NCBI GenBank assembly: GCA_964476585.1
Contig: CAYZBF010000006.1
Location: 6,073 to 70,072, forward strand
From: CAYZBF01 sp964476585
GTDB taxonomy: Bacteria > Hydrothermota > UBA3072
Direction: 5' to 3'
DNA length: 64,000 nt
The position numbers and the translations under genes were made by a program. The stretch's first letter is position 1. Each line of letters starts with the position of its first letter. The notes under the pieces were generated by a model, which saw nothing but the letters and a program-made list of their open reading frames with translations, ran no database searches and was not told where the DNA came from. This document shows, piece by piece, positions 34,053 to 43,131 of this stretch.

Positions 34053-34369
34053 TTTTTATTTACAAAGTAAATAAAAGTTAATTAGTTAATTTGTTAATTA
34101 GTTGATTAGTAAAATAGACATTATGGATTCCTAAAAGTTAAAACAATCAAAGTTCAAAAGCTCTACTCCAGAATCGAAACCCAAAGATTAAGACTTTGAC
34201 TTTTGAACACTTCAGTTGAGTAAATGCAGATTCAAGCATATGAACATAAAGAAATTACAAGGTAATTTGTTGAATTTGAGTAAGTAATTTTGAAAATGAT
34301 AAAAGATTAAGGAGATTAGACCAATTAACCAATTTACTAATTAACTATTATACTATTGCTCCATCTTAT
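34053..34369. repeat. AT-rich gap with TTAATTAGT words
   Basis: No gene. A 10-bp AT hairpin (TTTTATTTAC / GTAAATAAAA, 34054-34076) follows tRNA-Leu and may end its transcript. Then come TTAATTAGTTAATTTGTTAA-type words (34077-34110) and, at 34320-34350, related AATTAACCAATTTACTAATT. Confidence 0.45.
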
Positions 34370-34585
34370 TTATTCTGCTTCAATAATTTCCTTCGCTTCT
34401 TCCAGTTTGTCCTTAGTCACAAGTATTTTAACCTCTCCCAATCCATCTGTGGTTATAGCAGCAATTTTCCCAAAAGCATCCTGCTTAAGGTAAACCTCTA
34501 TCCCTGAGGACTCCAGTTTACCCCTTATAATCTCTGCTTCTAAAGGATCCTTCCTTGTGAGTTCTACCCATTCCTCATTATTCAT
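34370..34585 (-). CDS. DUF2007-family small protein (putative signal-transducing)
   Basis: 71 residues. EWVELTRKDPLEAEIIRGKL, then SSGIEVYLKQDAFG and VKILVTKDKLEEAKEIIE give the beta-alpha-beta pattern of DUF2007, a GlnB-like small fold with no assigned function. It stands alone between tandem-word gaps. Its promoter places the transcript start on the ATG, so the mRNA is predicted leaderless. Confidence 0.87.
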   Translation of the reverse strand: MNNEEWVELTRKDPLEAEIIRGKLESSGIEVYLKQDAFGKIAAITTDGLGEVKILVTKDKLEEAKEIIEAE

Positions 34586-34591
34586 AGGTAA

Positions 34592-34619
34592 AAAGTATAA
34601 AAAAACTTACCAATGTCAA
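34592..34619 (-). promoter_or_regulatory. Promoter for DUF2007 gene, leaderless type
   Basis: TTGACA (34619-34614), 16 bases, TACTTT (34597-34592), 6 bases, ATG at 34585. No Shine-Dalgarno. Confidence 0.7.
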
Positions 34620-34862
34620 TACTTTTATTTTAGCAATAGCGGAATGATGGAGGTCGATATGTCCGTAAGTTAGAGTATAGGTTGAACCGTTGGTGAGTTG
34701 GTCAGTTAGCTTTCAAGCCCAATATTGACAATAGACAGCCAATTTCTATTGTACAGTTTGAATTCTTTATATTATATTAAATATGAAAGTCACTCGTCTT
34801 TGGGGTCTGCCTCGATTAAACTGACTAACCGACTAACCAATTTACTTGATTTTTTATTATAC
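34620..34862. other. Non-coding gap with GTTGGT / GACTAACC words
   Basis: No gene. GTTGAACCGTTGGTGAGTTG (34681-34700) resembles GGTTGGTGAGTTG at the right edge of the window, and AACTGACTAACCGACTAACC (34819-34838) is a short tandem word. Confidence 0.4.
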
Positions 34863-34891
34863 TTGACAGTAGAAAAATTTAAAGTTATAAT
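34863..34891 (+). promoter_or_regulatory. Perfect consensus promoter for the aminotransferase-glyA operon
   Basis: TTGACA (34863-34868), 17 bases, TATAAT (34886-34891). The leader is about 33 bases and contains AAAAGGAGGAAAAA before the ATG at 34931. This is the strongest-looking protein-gene promoter in the window and is leadered. Confidence 0.85.
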
Positions 34892-34930
34892 AGAAACAGT
34901 CGATTCAAGAAAATTTAAAAGGAGGAAAAA

Positions 34931-36130
34931 ATGGAAAAGCGTTGCGAGAATATGTGGATATCTTCTCTTGCTAAAAGAACCGAGCGGATTGGAAGCTCTA
35001 TTATTCGCGAACTACTCAAGGTTTCACAATATCCAGATGTCATATCTTTTGGTGGTGGATGGCCAGCCCCTGAATTTTTCCCTAAGCGTGAGATTGAGGA
35101 AGCCTGCGAATATCTCATTCCCAGAAAAGGGGAGTTAATGCTCCAGTATGGGTTATCCGAAGGTATCACCGAGTTAAAAGAATTTCTTTCCAAAAAGATG
35201 TGTAAGTACGGAGTCCCTGCAGAATCTGAGAATATACTTCTTACATGTGGTTCCCAGCAGGCGCTGGATCTGATTGGTAAAGTATTTATAAATGAAGGAG
35301 ATAAAATTCTGGTTTCAGAACCTACCTATCTGGGTGCGCTTCAAGCATGGAAACTATATGGACCGGAATTCGCAACGTGCAAAATGGATGATAATGGTGT
35401 ATTAATCGAAGATGTAGAGAAGGCTCTTGAAAAGGGTCCGGTAAAATTTATGTATATGCTCCCCAATTTCCATAATCCCACTGGAGTCACTATATTACTC
35501 GAGAGGAGGAAAAAACTGGTTGAACTGGCTGATAAATACGATACTTTTATTGTAGAAGATGACCCTTATGGTGAGCTTCGATATGAAGGAAAGGATATAA
35601 CGCCATTGATTGTTCTAAGTAAGGAAAGAGTAATCTACCTATCAACCTTTTCGAAAACACTTGCGCCTGGGTTAAGACTCGGCTGGATGGTAGCACCGAA
35701 ACTTACTCTTTCAAAGATTGTCCAAGCAAAACAGGGAGCCGACCTGCATACAGGAACATTCATCCAGTATATAGCCAATGACATTTGCCAAAGAGGAATA
35801 CTGAAGGCTCACGTAGAAAAACTCCGTAAGTTATATAGAGAAAGAAGGGACGTGATGCTTGATTCTCTTGAGAAGTATTTTCCCAAGGAAGCGAAGTGGA
35901 CACATCCCCATGGAGGATTATTCCTCTGGGTGACATTACCTGAAGGTATGGATATCGAGAAAATATTTGGAAAAGCAAAGGAAAGGAAAGTAGCATTTGT
36001 GCCTGGCTTTGCTTTCTATCCATATGAAGGCGGAAATAATTCTATGAGGCTAAATTTCTCTAATACACCCCCCGAGAAAACAAGAGAAGGTATCAAAAGA
36101 TTAGGAGAATTATTGAAAGAGGAGTTATAG
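34931..36130 (+). CDS. PLP aminotransferase class I/II (2-aminoadipate / aromatic type, COG1167)
   Basis: 399 residues, fold type [21 protein letters not shown] is typical of the LysN/ARO8-like group; [40 protein letters not shown] and [20 protein letters not shown] (Schiff-base Lys in SKT, near residue 240) define the PLP site. There is no N-terminal GntR domain. It transfers the amino group of amino acids such as aminoadipate, aromatic or branched substrates to 2-oxoglutarate; the exact substrate cannot be told. It is first in an operon with glyA and a class V aminotransferase. Confidence 0.92.
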   Translation: MEKRCENMWISSLAKRTERIGSSIIRELLKVSQYPDVISFGGGWPAPEFFPKREIEEACEYLIPRKGELMLQYGLSEGITELKEFLSKKMCKYGVPAESENILLTCGSQQALDLIGKVFINEGDKILVSEPTYLGALQAWKLYGPEFATCKMDDNGVLIEDVEKALEKGPVKFMYMLPNFHNPTGVTILLERRKKLVELADKYDTFIVEDDPYGELRYEGKDITPLIVLSKERVIYLSTFSKTLAPGLRLGWMVAPKLTLSKIVQAKQGADLHTGTFIQYIANDICQRGILKAHVEKLRKLYRERRDVMLDSLEKYFPKEAKWTHPHGGLFLWVTLPEGMDIEKIFGKAKERKVAFVPGFAFYPYEGGNNSMRLNFSNTPPEKTREGIKRLGELLKEEL

Positions 36131-36141
36131 GAGGCTGTATA

Positions 36142-37407
36142 ATGATGGAGGAATTGTATAAGACAGCACCTCTGGTCTATGATGCTATAATGAATGAAGC
36201 AGAAAGAGAACATAGGAATCTTGAATTAATAGCCTCAGAAAATTTTGCCTCCCCCGCTGTCCTTCAGGCAATGGGCTCTATAATGACAAATAAATACGCA
36301 GAGGGTTATCCCGGGAAACGATACTATGGAGGCTGCAAATGGATGGATGTGGTAGAGAACTTAGCAATTGAGAGAGCTAAAAAACTCTTTAAAGCTGACC
36401 ATGCAAATGTTCAACCCCTCTCTGGTGTTCCTGCCAATCTCGCTGTATATGATGCTTTCCTTGATCCAGGTGATATTTTCTTCGGACTCTCTCTTTCCCA
36501 TGGAGGACATCTTTCTCACGGTTATAAGGTGAGTTTTACTGGTAAGGTCTGGAACTCTGTTCAATATACCGTGGATCCAGAAACAGAACAGATAAACTAT
36601 GATTCTCTGTTAAAACTTGCAAAGGAAAAGAAACCAAAATTAATAATGACAGGAGCATCAGCATATCCAAGAACTCTTCACTGGGATAAATTTAAGGAGA
36701 TATGTGATGAAATCGGTGCATACTTTGTAGCAGACATTGCGCATATAGCCGGTCTGGTGGTAGCGGGTGAACATCCCTCCCCTATACCATATGCAGACGC
36801 AGTCACCACTACTACACATAAGACATTACGCGGTCCCAGAAGCGCTATAATACTCTGCAAAGAGAAATGGGCGAAGCAGATAGATAAGGCTGTATTCCCG
36901 GGTCTTCAAGGTGGACCTCACATGCATATCATAGCCGCTAAAGCAGTAGCGTTTAAAGAGGCTTTAAGTCCTGAGTTCAAGGACTATCAACATCAGATAA
37001 TCCTCAATGCAAAAGCACTCGAAGAGGAATTTAAAATACTTGGTTGGCGACTGGTTGCTGGTGGAACTGATACTCACTTACTTCTTATTGACGTTAAAAG
37101 TAAAGGTATTACAGGTAAACAAGCTGAGGAAGGCCTGGATAAGGCAAACATAACTGTGAACAAAAACACAATACCCTACGATAAGGAAAAACCATTTATT
37201 GCAAGTGGCATAAGAATAGGTACACCTGCATTAACCACAAGGGGTATGAAAGAAGACGAAATGAAGAAAATAGCAAAACTTATTGATAAGGTGCTTTCTA
37301 AAATAGATGATGATAAGATAACTGAAGAAGTAAAAGGAGAGGTTAAAGAACTCACTGAAGAATTTCCCTTATACTCAGAAATTAGGAGGGAAAGAAAGGG
37401 GGTATAA
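36142..37407 (+). CDS. glyA: Serine hydroxymethyltransferase
   Basis: 421 residues. [20 protein letters not shown] near 30, [20 protein letters not shown] near 55, and the PLP-lysine motif [11 protein letters not shown] near residue 220. It interconverts serine plus tetrahydrofolate with glycine plus methylene-tetrahydrofolate. AGGAGG lies upstream of the ATG. The stop overlaps the next ATG (TAATG), so it is coupled to the class V aminotransferase. The pair supports serine-glycine-glyoxylate metabolism. Confidence 0.96.
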   Translation: MMEELYKTAPLVYDAIMNEAEREHRNLELIASENFASPAVLQAMGSIMTNKYAEGYPGKRYYGGCKWMDVVENLAIERAKKLFKADHANVQPLSGVPANLAVYDAFLDPGDIFFGLSLSHGGHLSHGYKVSFTGKVWNSVQYTVDPETEQINYDSLLKLAKEKKPKLIMTGASAYPRTLHWDKFKEICDEIGAYFVADIAHIAGLVVAGEHPSPIPYADAVTTTTHKTLRGPRSAIILCKEKWAKQIDKAVFPGLQGGPHMHIIAAKAVAFKEALSPEFKDYQHQIILNAKALEEEFKILGWRLVAGGTDTHLLLIDVKSKGITGKQAEEGLDKANITVNKNTIPYDKEKPFIASGIRIGTPALTTRGMKEDEMKKIAKLIDKVLSKIDDDKITEEVKGEVKELTEEFPLYSEIRRERKGV

Positions 37408-38474
37408 TGCATAAAAAATTGTTTATACCAGGTCCAACAGAGGTCAGGGAAGATGTAAGAGAAGCCATGAACTTTCCTATGTTTGGACATAGGATGCCAG
37501 AAACAACAAAACTTATGGGGGAAGTGGGAGAAAAACTCCAGAAACTGCTCTATACGGATAACTTCGTTGTTATATCTACCTCTTCAGGAACAGGACTGAT
37601 GGAAGCTTGCTCTAGAAACTGTATTAAAAATAAAGCTCTACATTTAAATTGCGGTGCCTTCAGCGATAGATGGGCAAAGATATCAAAAGCCTGCAATAAG
37701 GATGTTGACGTTATTGAATATGAATGGGGTAGGGGAGTAGTTACTTCCGATGTGGAAGAAAAGTTGAAAACCGGGAAATACGACACAGTATTCGTAACCC
37801 ACAATGAAACCTCAACAGGTGTAATGAACCCTATAAAGGAAATTAGTGAAATGATGAAAAATTATCCCGATGTGTTGCTCTGTGTGGATGCTGTATCATC
37901 TATGGCTGGGACTGAAATCAGAGTAGATGATTGGAATATAGATGTTGTATTAGCTTCGGTCCAGAAATGCTTTGCTCTTCCTCCAGGACTTGCTATTGCG
38001 TCAGTGAGCGATAAGGCAATGGAACGCTCAGCAGAAGTTGAAGATAAAGGTTTCTATTTTGATTTTCAAGCATTCAAGAAATACTGGGATAAAGCGAAGC
38101 AGCCACCAACAACCGCCTGCCTCAACCTTATCGTTGCACTAAATTACCAACTGGATAAGATAATAAATGAAGAAGGCATAGAAAATCGATTCAAGAGACA
38201 CAAGGAAATGGCTGGAATTGTCCAGAATTGGGCAAGAGAAAATTTTGATCTCTTTGCCGATACAGACTATCTCTCCCCCACGGTAAGTTGCATAAAGAAT
38301 ACAAAAGGAATCTCTGTGGCTTCCCTGAATGAAGAATTAGGAAAGAGAGGAGCAACAATATCAAATGGCTATGGAAAGCTCAAGGAGCAAACCTTCAGGA
38401 TAGCCCATATGGGTGATATCACCGTGGATGAAATCAAATGGCTCCTTGGCGAGATAGATGATATAATCTCATAG
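37407..38474 (+). CDS. Class V aminotransferase (alanine/serine-glyoxylate or phosphoserine type)
   Basis: 355 residues. LFIPGPTEVREDVREAMNFP then MFGHRMPETTKLM at the N-terminus, STSSGTGLMEACSRNCIKNK, THNETSTGVMNPIKEI, CVDAVSSMAG, and the PLP lysine in LASVQKCFALPPGLAI near residue 195. This is the alanine-glyoxylate / serine-pyruvate family. In some lineages such enzymes act as phosphoserine aminotransferase, which would suit the glyA neighbour. The exact substrate is undecided. A strong terminator follows. Confidence 0.9.
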   Translation: MHKKLFIPGPTEVREDVREAMNFPMFGHRMPETTKLMGEVGEKLQKLLYTDNFVVISTSSGTGLMEACSRNCIKNKALHLNCGAFSDRWAKISKACNKDVDVIEYEWGRGVVTSDVEEKLKTGKYDTVFVTHNETSTGVMNPIKEISEMMKNYPDVLLCVDAVSSMAGTEIRVDDWNIDVVLASVQKCFALPPGLAIASVSDKAMERSAEVEDKGFYFDFQAFKKYWDKAKQPPTTACLNLIVALNYQLDKIINEEGIENRFKRHKEMAGIVQNWARENFDLFADTDYLSPTVSCIKNTKGISVASLNEELGKRGATISNGYGKLKEQTFRIAHMGDITVDEIKWLLGEIDDIIS

Positions 38475-38494
38475 AGGTATTTAACTACTTAAAT

Positions 38495-38525
38495 AAAAAG
38501 GGCGTTCATTTTGAACGCCCTTTTT
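38495..38525. terminator. Strong bidirectional rho-independent terminator
   Basis: AAAAAGGGCGTTCA-TTT-TGAACGCCCTTTTT: a perfect 14-bp stem with A run on one side and T run on the other, between the convergent aminotransferase and C25 protease genes. Confidence 0.95.
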
Positions 38526-38556
38526 ATATTAAGAATACAAGTTGGGTCTACACTGC

Positions 38557-40881
38557 CTACCTAATCATTACTGCCTTATTTGTAAACCTTTCCCCGTTAG
38601 CTTCCATACTGATGAAATATATTCCTGCTGGTCTTTCAGTCATATCTATATATGTCTCGTGCCACCCGGCTTCCTTTACCTCTCTTATAAATCTTACCTC
38701 TCTTCCCACGCAGTCATACACTCTGAAATAAACAATCGAATTCTCTGGTAGGGTATACATAACTTTTAACTGACTCCCAATAGTTAAAACATCTGCTGTC
38801 ATAGAATAAATACTGGGTATCTCTTCTATATGAACAGTATCTATAATCGAGAAATAATCATGTTTTGTAACAGTTACAAACATATCTTGTCCAGTCATGG
38901 ATGGAGAAATGTTAAATGTAACACTACCTGAAGTATTAGTATACCCTACCACATGTATATCTGGATCCTCGGAAGGAATCCAGCAGCAAACAAGAGCACC
39001 CTCAATGGGTATAAGTCTATTATTATCATAGACTCTTATAGTAAAGTCTGATTGAACTGGAGGGATGACTTGATCATGGGCTACAAAAAGGTCGTCAGGT
39101 ATATCAGTCCATATCTTCAGTGAAGGATCGTTCATTATTTGATACGCTTCAAAATAATATTGCTTTAGAGTGCTTGAAGTGTGGTTCTCTATCCAGTATA
39201 GAGCCCATTGAGTGAATCTACTCACTTCGTATAGCCTTCCAGGTACTGAATCTGTATAGATTGCATCAAAATATCGTCTCTGCAACCAATCGTCTTCATC
39301 CCAGAATGTTCCAGGAACGCTACCAAAGTATGAGATACCCCCTCTATTTGAGAGTTTTGGCCAGGTTTCTCCAAAGCAATCGGTTGAATAATCAAAATCA
39401 TTAGAAAAACAGCAGTGTCCACAGGGCATTGTATACATATCCTGATTATTCGTTTGATTGATAAGTTCATTTACAGTGAAATCGCCAGTATAACCTACTG
39501 CCCACTCCCTCCTATCACCATGACCTGTATATACAGTCCATATATTTCCTTCGTTTATTTCATCCACAACGCGGGCCTCTTGTTCTCCTGATGCCATCAC
39601 CAGTGTATCTACATCTCCCGGATTATATCCTGCATTGTTTACTAAAAGGTTAAAACAATACCTGTTAGTTGCTCTACCTATGCTCTGATTCCCAGATAGG
39701 TCATATCCCGCAATGAATGTTGCTCTCTTAAGCCAATCATATCCAGCAGAACCAAAATCAGCCTTTTCGTATCTTATAGCTTTATTTACAACTATCATTG
39801 CCTCTTCGGCTGTTTTGACTGAAATTCTCCCCATAAATAAGTCAGGAAGGTAACCTCTTCCATCAATCTCAGAATAATATAGGTCTGTTTGTCCTGAATA
39901 TGTACTGGCACTTCCCGAAGGTAGTGGATTTATAGCATTTGGATCTGCTATAATAATAAGGTATGTAGCTAAAGGAGTTTGCGTATCAATGGTATCCTCA
40001 ATCTGTGTTGCGCTCCACCCCGTTGCATCCCACATTCTAACCTTAAATCCTCTTTGGATCTTCCAGAGTGCAAGGCTCTCTGCAGCCTCCATGAAATCTG
40101 ATGAATAGACAATATCATAGTAAATCGGTAAGGTAGGAACTCCCTTATCTTCAAATATATTGGGATTCAACACCATCCTGTCTATCAATCCTTCCCAATC
40201 TATAGAATAATTCTTATTGATTGCATCTACTGTCCTTTGAACATCTCCCCCTATAAATCTAACCTCAAGCTCAATATCTGAATAATATCTGATTTTTCCA
40301 TTTTTGGGGTTATACTGCACAGGGAATAAACGGATGGTTGCCAGTTTATGTCCCCGCGCGTAACCTGCATGCTCTTCCACATCTGACAGTCTGTAAGGAT
40401 AGTACTTATCCTCCGAATATACCCTTTCATCAAGCACAAATTCAGCTCTTTTACCCTCCATCTTTGGCACCGGGGTAAGAACAGGCATAATCCTTTTTTC
40501 AATGCCAAAACTCTCTAAGCTGATTTCTTCAAATTTCGCATCCTTGATTTCAACTTCTAATTCTGCTTCATGAGGTATTTCAATAACCTGAGTAAGCACA
40601 GGTAATTTTGGCTTTCCGATTTCTCCTGTATAAGCATAGTGGGGGAAGGAAAAGAGGACAAATTCTTCACCTATTCCATTTACCATCCAATCTGTCTTGA
40701 CCGTTTTATATCTAATACCTGGAATATGTGATTTAAATAAAAGAGAAAACTTCCTGGAAGAAATTCTCGTGAACTCTGGCCTTGTTGGCTGGGATATTTT
40801 CTTATCAAAAGGAATCCAGTCCCACGCTTGTAAACCCATTGTAAGAATGAAAGTAAAAACAAACATTAACCGTTTCACCAC
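38557..40881 (-). CDS. Secreted C25 (gingipain-like) cysteine peptidase with type-IX-like C-terminal domain
   Basis: 774 residues. Signal peptide (VKRLMFVFTFILTMGLQA), a propeptide-like region to about 230, then the C25 catalytic domain: YYDIVYSSDFMEAAESLALW with KIQRGFKV, LYYSEIDGRGYLPDLFMGRI, catalytic His in YTGHGDRREW near 465 and catalytic Cys in TMPCGHCCFSNDF near 498. An Ig-like region follows, ending in a sorting-type domain (VMYTLPENSIVYFRVYDCVG, RPAGIYFISMEANGERF). Probably exported across the outer membrane by a type-IX-like route. The start is GTG with TAAGGAG upstream. Confidence 0.9.
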   Translation of the reverse strand: MVKRLMFVFTFILTMGLQAWDWIPFDKKISQPTRPEFTRISSRKFSLLFKSHIPGIRYKTVKTDWMVNGIGEEFVLFSFPHYAYTGEIGKPKLPVLTQVIEIPHEAELEVEIKDAKFEEISLESFGIEKRIMPVLTPVPKMEGKRAEFVLDERVYSEDKYYPYRLSDVEEHAGYARGHKLATIRLFPVQYNPKNGKIRYYSDIELEVRFIGGDVQRTVDAINKNYSIDWEGLIDRMVLNPNIFEDKGVPTLPIYYDIVYSSDFMEAAESLALWKIQRGFKVRMWDATGWSATQIEDTIDTQTPLATYLIIIADPNAINPLPSGSASTYSGQTDLYYSEIDGRGYLPDLFMGRISVKTAEEAMIVVNKAIRYEKADFGSAGYDWLKRATFIAGYDLSGNQSIGRATNRYCFNLLVNNAGYNPGDVDTLVMASGEQEARVVDEINEGNIWTVYTGHGDRREWAVGYTGDFTVNELINQTNNQDMYTMPCGHCCFSNDFDYSTDCFGETWPKLSNRGGISYFGSVPGTFWDEDDWLQRRYFDAIYTDSVPGRLYEVSRFTQWALYWIENHTSSTLKQYYFEAYQIMNDPSLKIWTDIPDDLFVAHDQVIPPVQSDFTIRVYDNNRLIPIEGALVCCWIPSEDPDIHVVGYTNTSGSVTFNISPSMTGQDMFVTVTKHDYFSIIDTVHIEEIPSIYSMTADVLTIGSQLKVMYTLPENSIVYFRVYDCVGREVRFIREVKEAGWHETYIDMTERPAGIYFISMEANGERFTNKAVMIR

Positions 40882-41123
40882 GCCTCTTATCTCCTTATTC
40901 CTACCATAACTTTACAATAACCCTCTTTCCCATCTATACTCCGTGCAATAATGTGAACACTTGAGATGACAGAGTTAACTGATTCTATATTTGTAAAAAC
41001 CACAAAGGATAGTCCTTAGTATTGGCGCTGACGGAGAGTAAACCTATAAGGAGTGGCAGCATGATTTAAACTACTGGAAAAACTAAGTCTGTGGAAACAA
41101 AGCAACGGAAACTCTTTCCTATC

Positions 41124-41687
41124 TTAATACCCCTTTTGTTCTTTCTCAAACTCCCTGAGTTCCCGAATCTCTTTTTCGAGTTCCTGGAAGGACTGAGAAG
41201 CACGAAACCTGGTGTATATACTTTTATTACTGCCCATCATTAGCTGATTCAGGAGTTCCTCTCTTGCTTCGCCAAGGGGAACCTCCAACAAGACAAAAGC
41301 TCGATACATCTTTTCTTCCTTCTTTACCGTCTGCTTCTTCACTCTTGAGCCTATTAATGTCTGGTCAACCACATTCTTACTGACCTTAGTATACTGCTGG
41401 AGAAGCTCGGAATCCTCAGTTCTTCCGACCTCTTCATCGAACTTCTTTACCAAACCCTGAATATGAGATTCAATCTGCTCTGCAACATTGAGTCTTGCAT
41501 CCTGTTTTGCTTTATCCAGAGCTATTTGATAATCAACAGAGGTTGCGGCTGCAGCACCAAACATAAAATTGGGATCCTCTGGTGGGGAAAGATACCAGTC
41601 TGGTGCTGATATATCGCTTTTATATCCAGAAGCACAACCTATCATTAAAAATGTTAATACCAATCCTACACATAAAATCTTCTTCAT
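41124..41687 (-). CDS. LPP20-family lipoprotein
   Basis: 187 residues. The signal peptide ends in a lipobox (LTFLMIGC, Cys18), so it is processed by LspA. APDWYLSPPEDPNFMFGAAA then ALDKAKQDARLNVAEQIESH is the LPP20 domain pattern. The C-terminal 40 residues are helical and charged. The family is surface-associated in several phyla, with no agreed function. AAGGAGGTCTTT precedes the ATG, and a consensus-like promoter lies about 70-100 bases upstream. Confidence 0.88.
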   Translation of the reverse strand: MKKILCVGLVLTFLMIGCASGYKSDISAPDWYLSPPEDPNFMFGAAAATSVDYQIALDKAKQDARLNVAEQIESHIQGLVKKFDEEVGRTEDSELLQQYTKVSKNVVDQTLIGSRVKKQTVKKEEKMYRAFVLLEVPLGEAREELLNQLMMGSNKSIYTRFRASQSFQELEKEIRELREFEKEQKGY

Positions 41688-41758
41688 AAAGACCTCCTTA
41701 TTACTCTTTCCTAAAAATCCTTACATATTAAATCGGCTACTCCCCATCAGCGTTTCTA

Positions 41759-41786
41759 ATATTAGCGACAAATTTTTGACTGTCAA
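41759..41786 (-). promoter_or_regulatory. Promoter for the LPP20 lipoprotein
   Basis: TTGACA (41786-41781), 16 bases, TAATAT (41764-41759). The leader of about 65 bases includes an AAGGAGG. Confidence 0.65.
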
Positions 41787-41860
41787 GAGGAGAACATTCA
41801 TATATGAATGGATGAGTTGACTTTAACCTTCGGGATGGTAGCTGTGTGCTGTTTTCATTA

Positions 41861-41888
41861 TTGACATTTCTTATCATTTAATTAAGTT
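41861..41888 (+). promoter_or_regulatory. Promoter for PAP2 gene, leaderless type
   Basis: TTGACA (41861-41866), 16 bases, TAAGTT (41883-41888), 6 bases, GTG at 41895. No Shine-Dalgarno. Confidence 0.5.
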
Positions 41889-41894
41889 GGTTCT

Positions 41895-42566
41895 GTGTTT
41901 ATAATTATCCTTACTTTAGTATCGTACGATAATAACAGGTTTCTATCTACAGTATGTTCTGATCTGTCCTATATTTCTTCTTCACCATCACGCTGGGAAA
42001 AAAGAGATTATGGTAAATTTGCAGGAGTAGCTGTATCATTAGGTACAATCATGCTTCTTGATGATGAAATCAGAGAGGAAGTTCAAAACTACAATGGAAA
42101 GATTAACAATATTGCAGATGCATTTGAACCTTTAGGAGCTAATTATGGAATTGGTCTTTTAGGAAGCAGTTACCTAATTGGATGTCTACTCAATAATAAT
42201 GAGCTCAAACACCTCTCCCTACGAGCTTCGGAAAGTGCCCTCATATCCATGGGATTTACCTACCTCATAAAGATAGGAATCGGCAGGAAGAGACCCAACT
42301 TAGGGGAAGGACCCTACTGTTTTTCAGGTCCGAACCTGGAAGCAGGAAGAATGTCCATGCCATCAGGGCACACTGCGTTTACCTTTGCAGTTGCCTCATA
42401 TATTTCTTCAGAAACCAAAAACCCCTTGATTACTATCCTCGCATACGGCACTGCAATAACGGTTGGCTATTCAAGAATAAAAGAGGATAAGCACTGGGCA
42501 TCAGATGTGTATTTAGGAGCATTAATTGGTATAAGTGTAGGAATAACTATTTCAATCCTGGATTAA
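41895..42566 (+). CDS. PAP2-superfamily phosphatase
   Basis: 223 residues. The three catalytic blocks are KIGIGRKRPNLGEG (KxxxxxxRP), MPSGHTAF (PSGH) and YSRIKEDKHWASDVYLG (SRx5HxxxD). About four membrane helices surround them, after a hydrophobic start (MFIIILTLVSY). Such enzymes dephosphorylate lipid phosphates, for example undecaprenyl pyrophosphate, at the periplasmic face, which would fit glycan synthesis. The N-terminal part (LSYISSSPSRWEKRDYGKFA) is of the form seen in envelope-associated PAP2 proteins of FCB bacteria. GTG start, predicted leaderless. Confidence 0.9.
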   Translation: MFIIILTLVSYDNNRFLSTVCSDLSYISSSPSRWEKRDYGKFAGVAVSLGTIMLLDDEIREEVQNYNGKINNIADAFEPLGANYGIGLLGSSYLIGCLLNNNELKHLSLRASESALISMGFTYLIKIGIGRKRPNLGEGPYCFSGPNLEAGRMSMPSGHTAFTFAVASYISSETKNPLITILAYGTAITVGYSRIKEDKHWASDVYLGALIGISVGITISILD

Positions 42567-42646
42567 CAGAGAGTCGTTAGTCATGAGTCATTTGTCAATA
42601 GTCTTAATAGAATGAGTAAAAAAATTATTTTAATTCTAAAAATAAA

Positions 42647-42823
42647 ATGGCAAATATAAAAAGATTTGAAGATATTAAAGCGTGGCAAAAGTCAAGAGAG
42701 TTAGTAAAGGAAATTTATTACATAACTAATAATAAAAAATTTATGAAAGATTGGAGTTTAAAGGAACAAGTTAGACGTGCAACGGTTTCTATTATGAGTA
42801 ATATTGTTCACCCCGTGGAATAG
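42647..42823 (+). pseudogene. S23-type four-helix-bundle protein, N-terminal half (gene split by insertion)
   Basis: 58 residues: [19 protein letters not shown], then [20 protein letters not shown], which is the first half of the 23S-rRNA-intervening-sequence (S23) protein family. The family continues NIAEGxxR at this point; here it changes to VHPVE and a stop inside the inserted element. The matching C-terminal half resumes at about 43174. The original uninterrupted gene would have encoded about 115-120 residues. Confidence 0.85.
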
Positions 42824-42842
42824 TAATATGAATTTCTTTTAC

Positions 42843-42872
42843 TTATTCCATGGGGTAAACCCCGTGGAATAA
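42843..42872 (+). repeat. Hairpin directly before the GIY-YIG ATG
   Basis: TTATTCCATGGGG-TAAA-CCCCGTGGAATAA: a 13-bp stem with one G-T pair, ending one base before the ATG at 42874. It occupies the place of the ribosome site, so it could control translation, mark an RNA or DNA structure recognised by the nuclease, or be an element end. Confidence 0.85.
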
Positions 42873-42873
42873 G

Positions 42874-43131
42874 ATGTATTATATTTATGTTTTGCAAAGT
42901 GAAAAAGACGAAAATTTCTATGTGGGATATACCTCAAACTTCAAAAAAAGACTTAAATTACATAATGAGGGAAGAGTGAAATCTACAAAAGAGAGAAGAC
43001 CAATCAAACTAATCTATTATGAAGCATGTTTGGAACAAAAAGACGCATTAAAAAGAGAAAAGTATTTGAAATCCAACTATGGTAAACGATACATAAAAAA
43101 TAGACATAAGGAGTACCTCAAAGATGTCTAA
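42874..43131 (+). CDS. Small GIY-YIG endonuclease (UPF0213-like)
   Basis: 85 residues, a single GIY-YIG domain: MYYIYVLQSEKDENFYVGYT (the YIY...YVG strands), conserved Arg in NFKKRLKLHNEG, and the catalytic Glu region YYEACLEQKDALKREKYLKS. No DNA-binding domain besides a basic tail (KRYIKNRHKEYLKD). Host copies of this family are common, but here the gene lies between inverted hairpin arms inside a disrupted gene, which suggests a homing-type or transposition-linked nuclease. No Shine-Dalgarno; a hairpin abuts the ATG. Its stop overlaps the ATG of the downstream half gene. Confidence 0.88.
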   Translation: MYYIYVLQSEKDENFYVGYTSNFKKRLKLHNEGRVKSTKERRPIKLIYYEACLEQKDALKREKYLKSNYGKRYIKNRHKEYLKDV

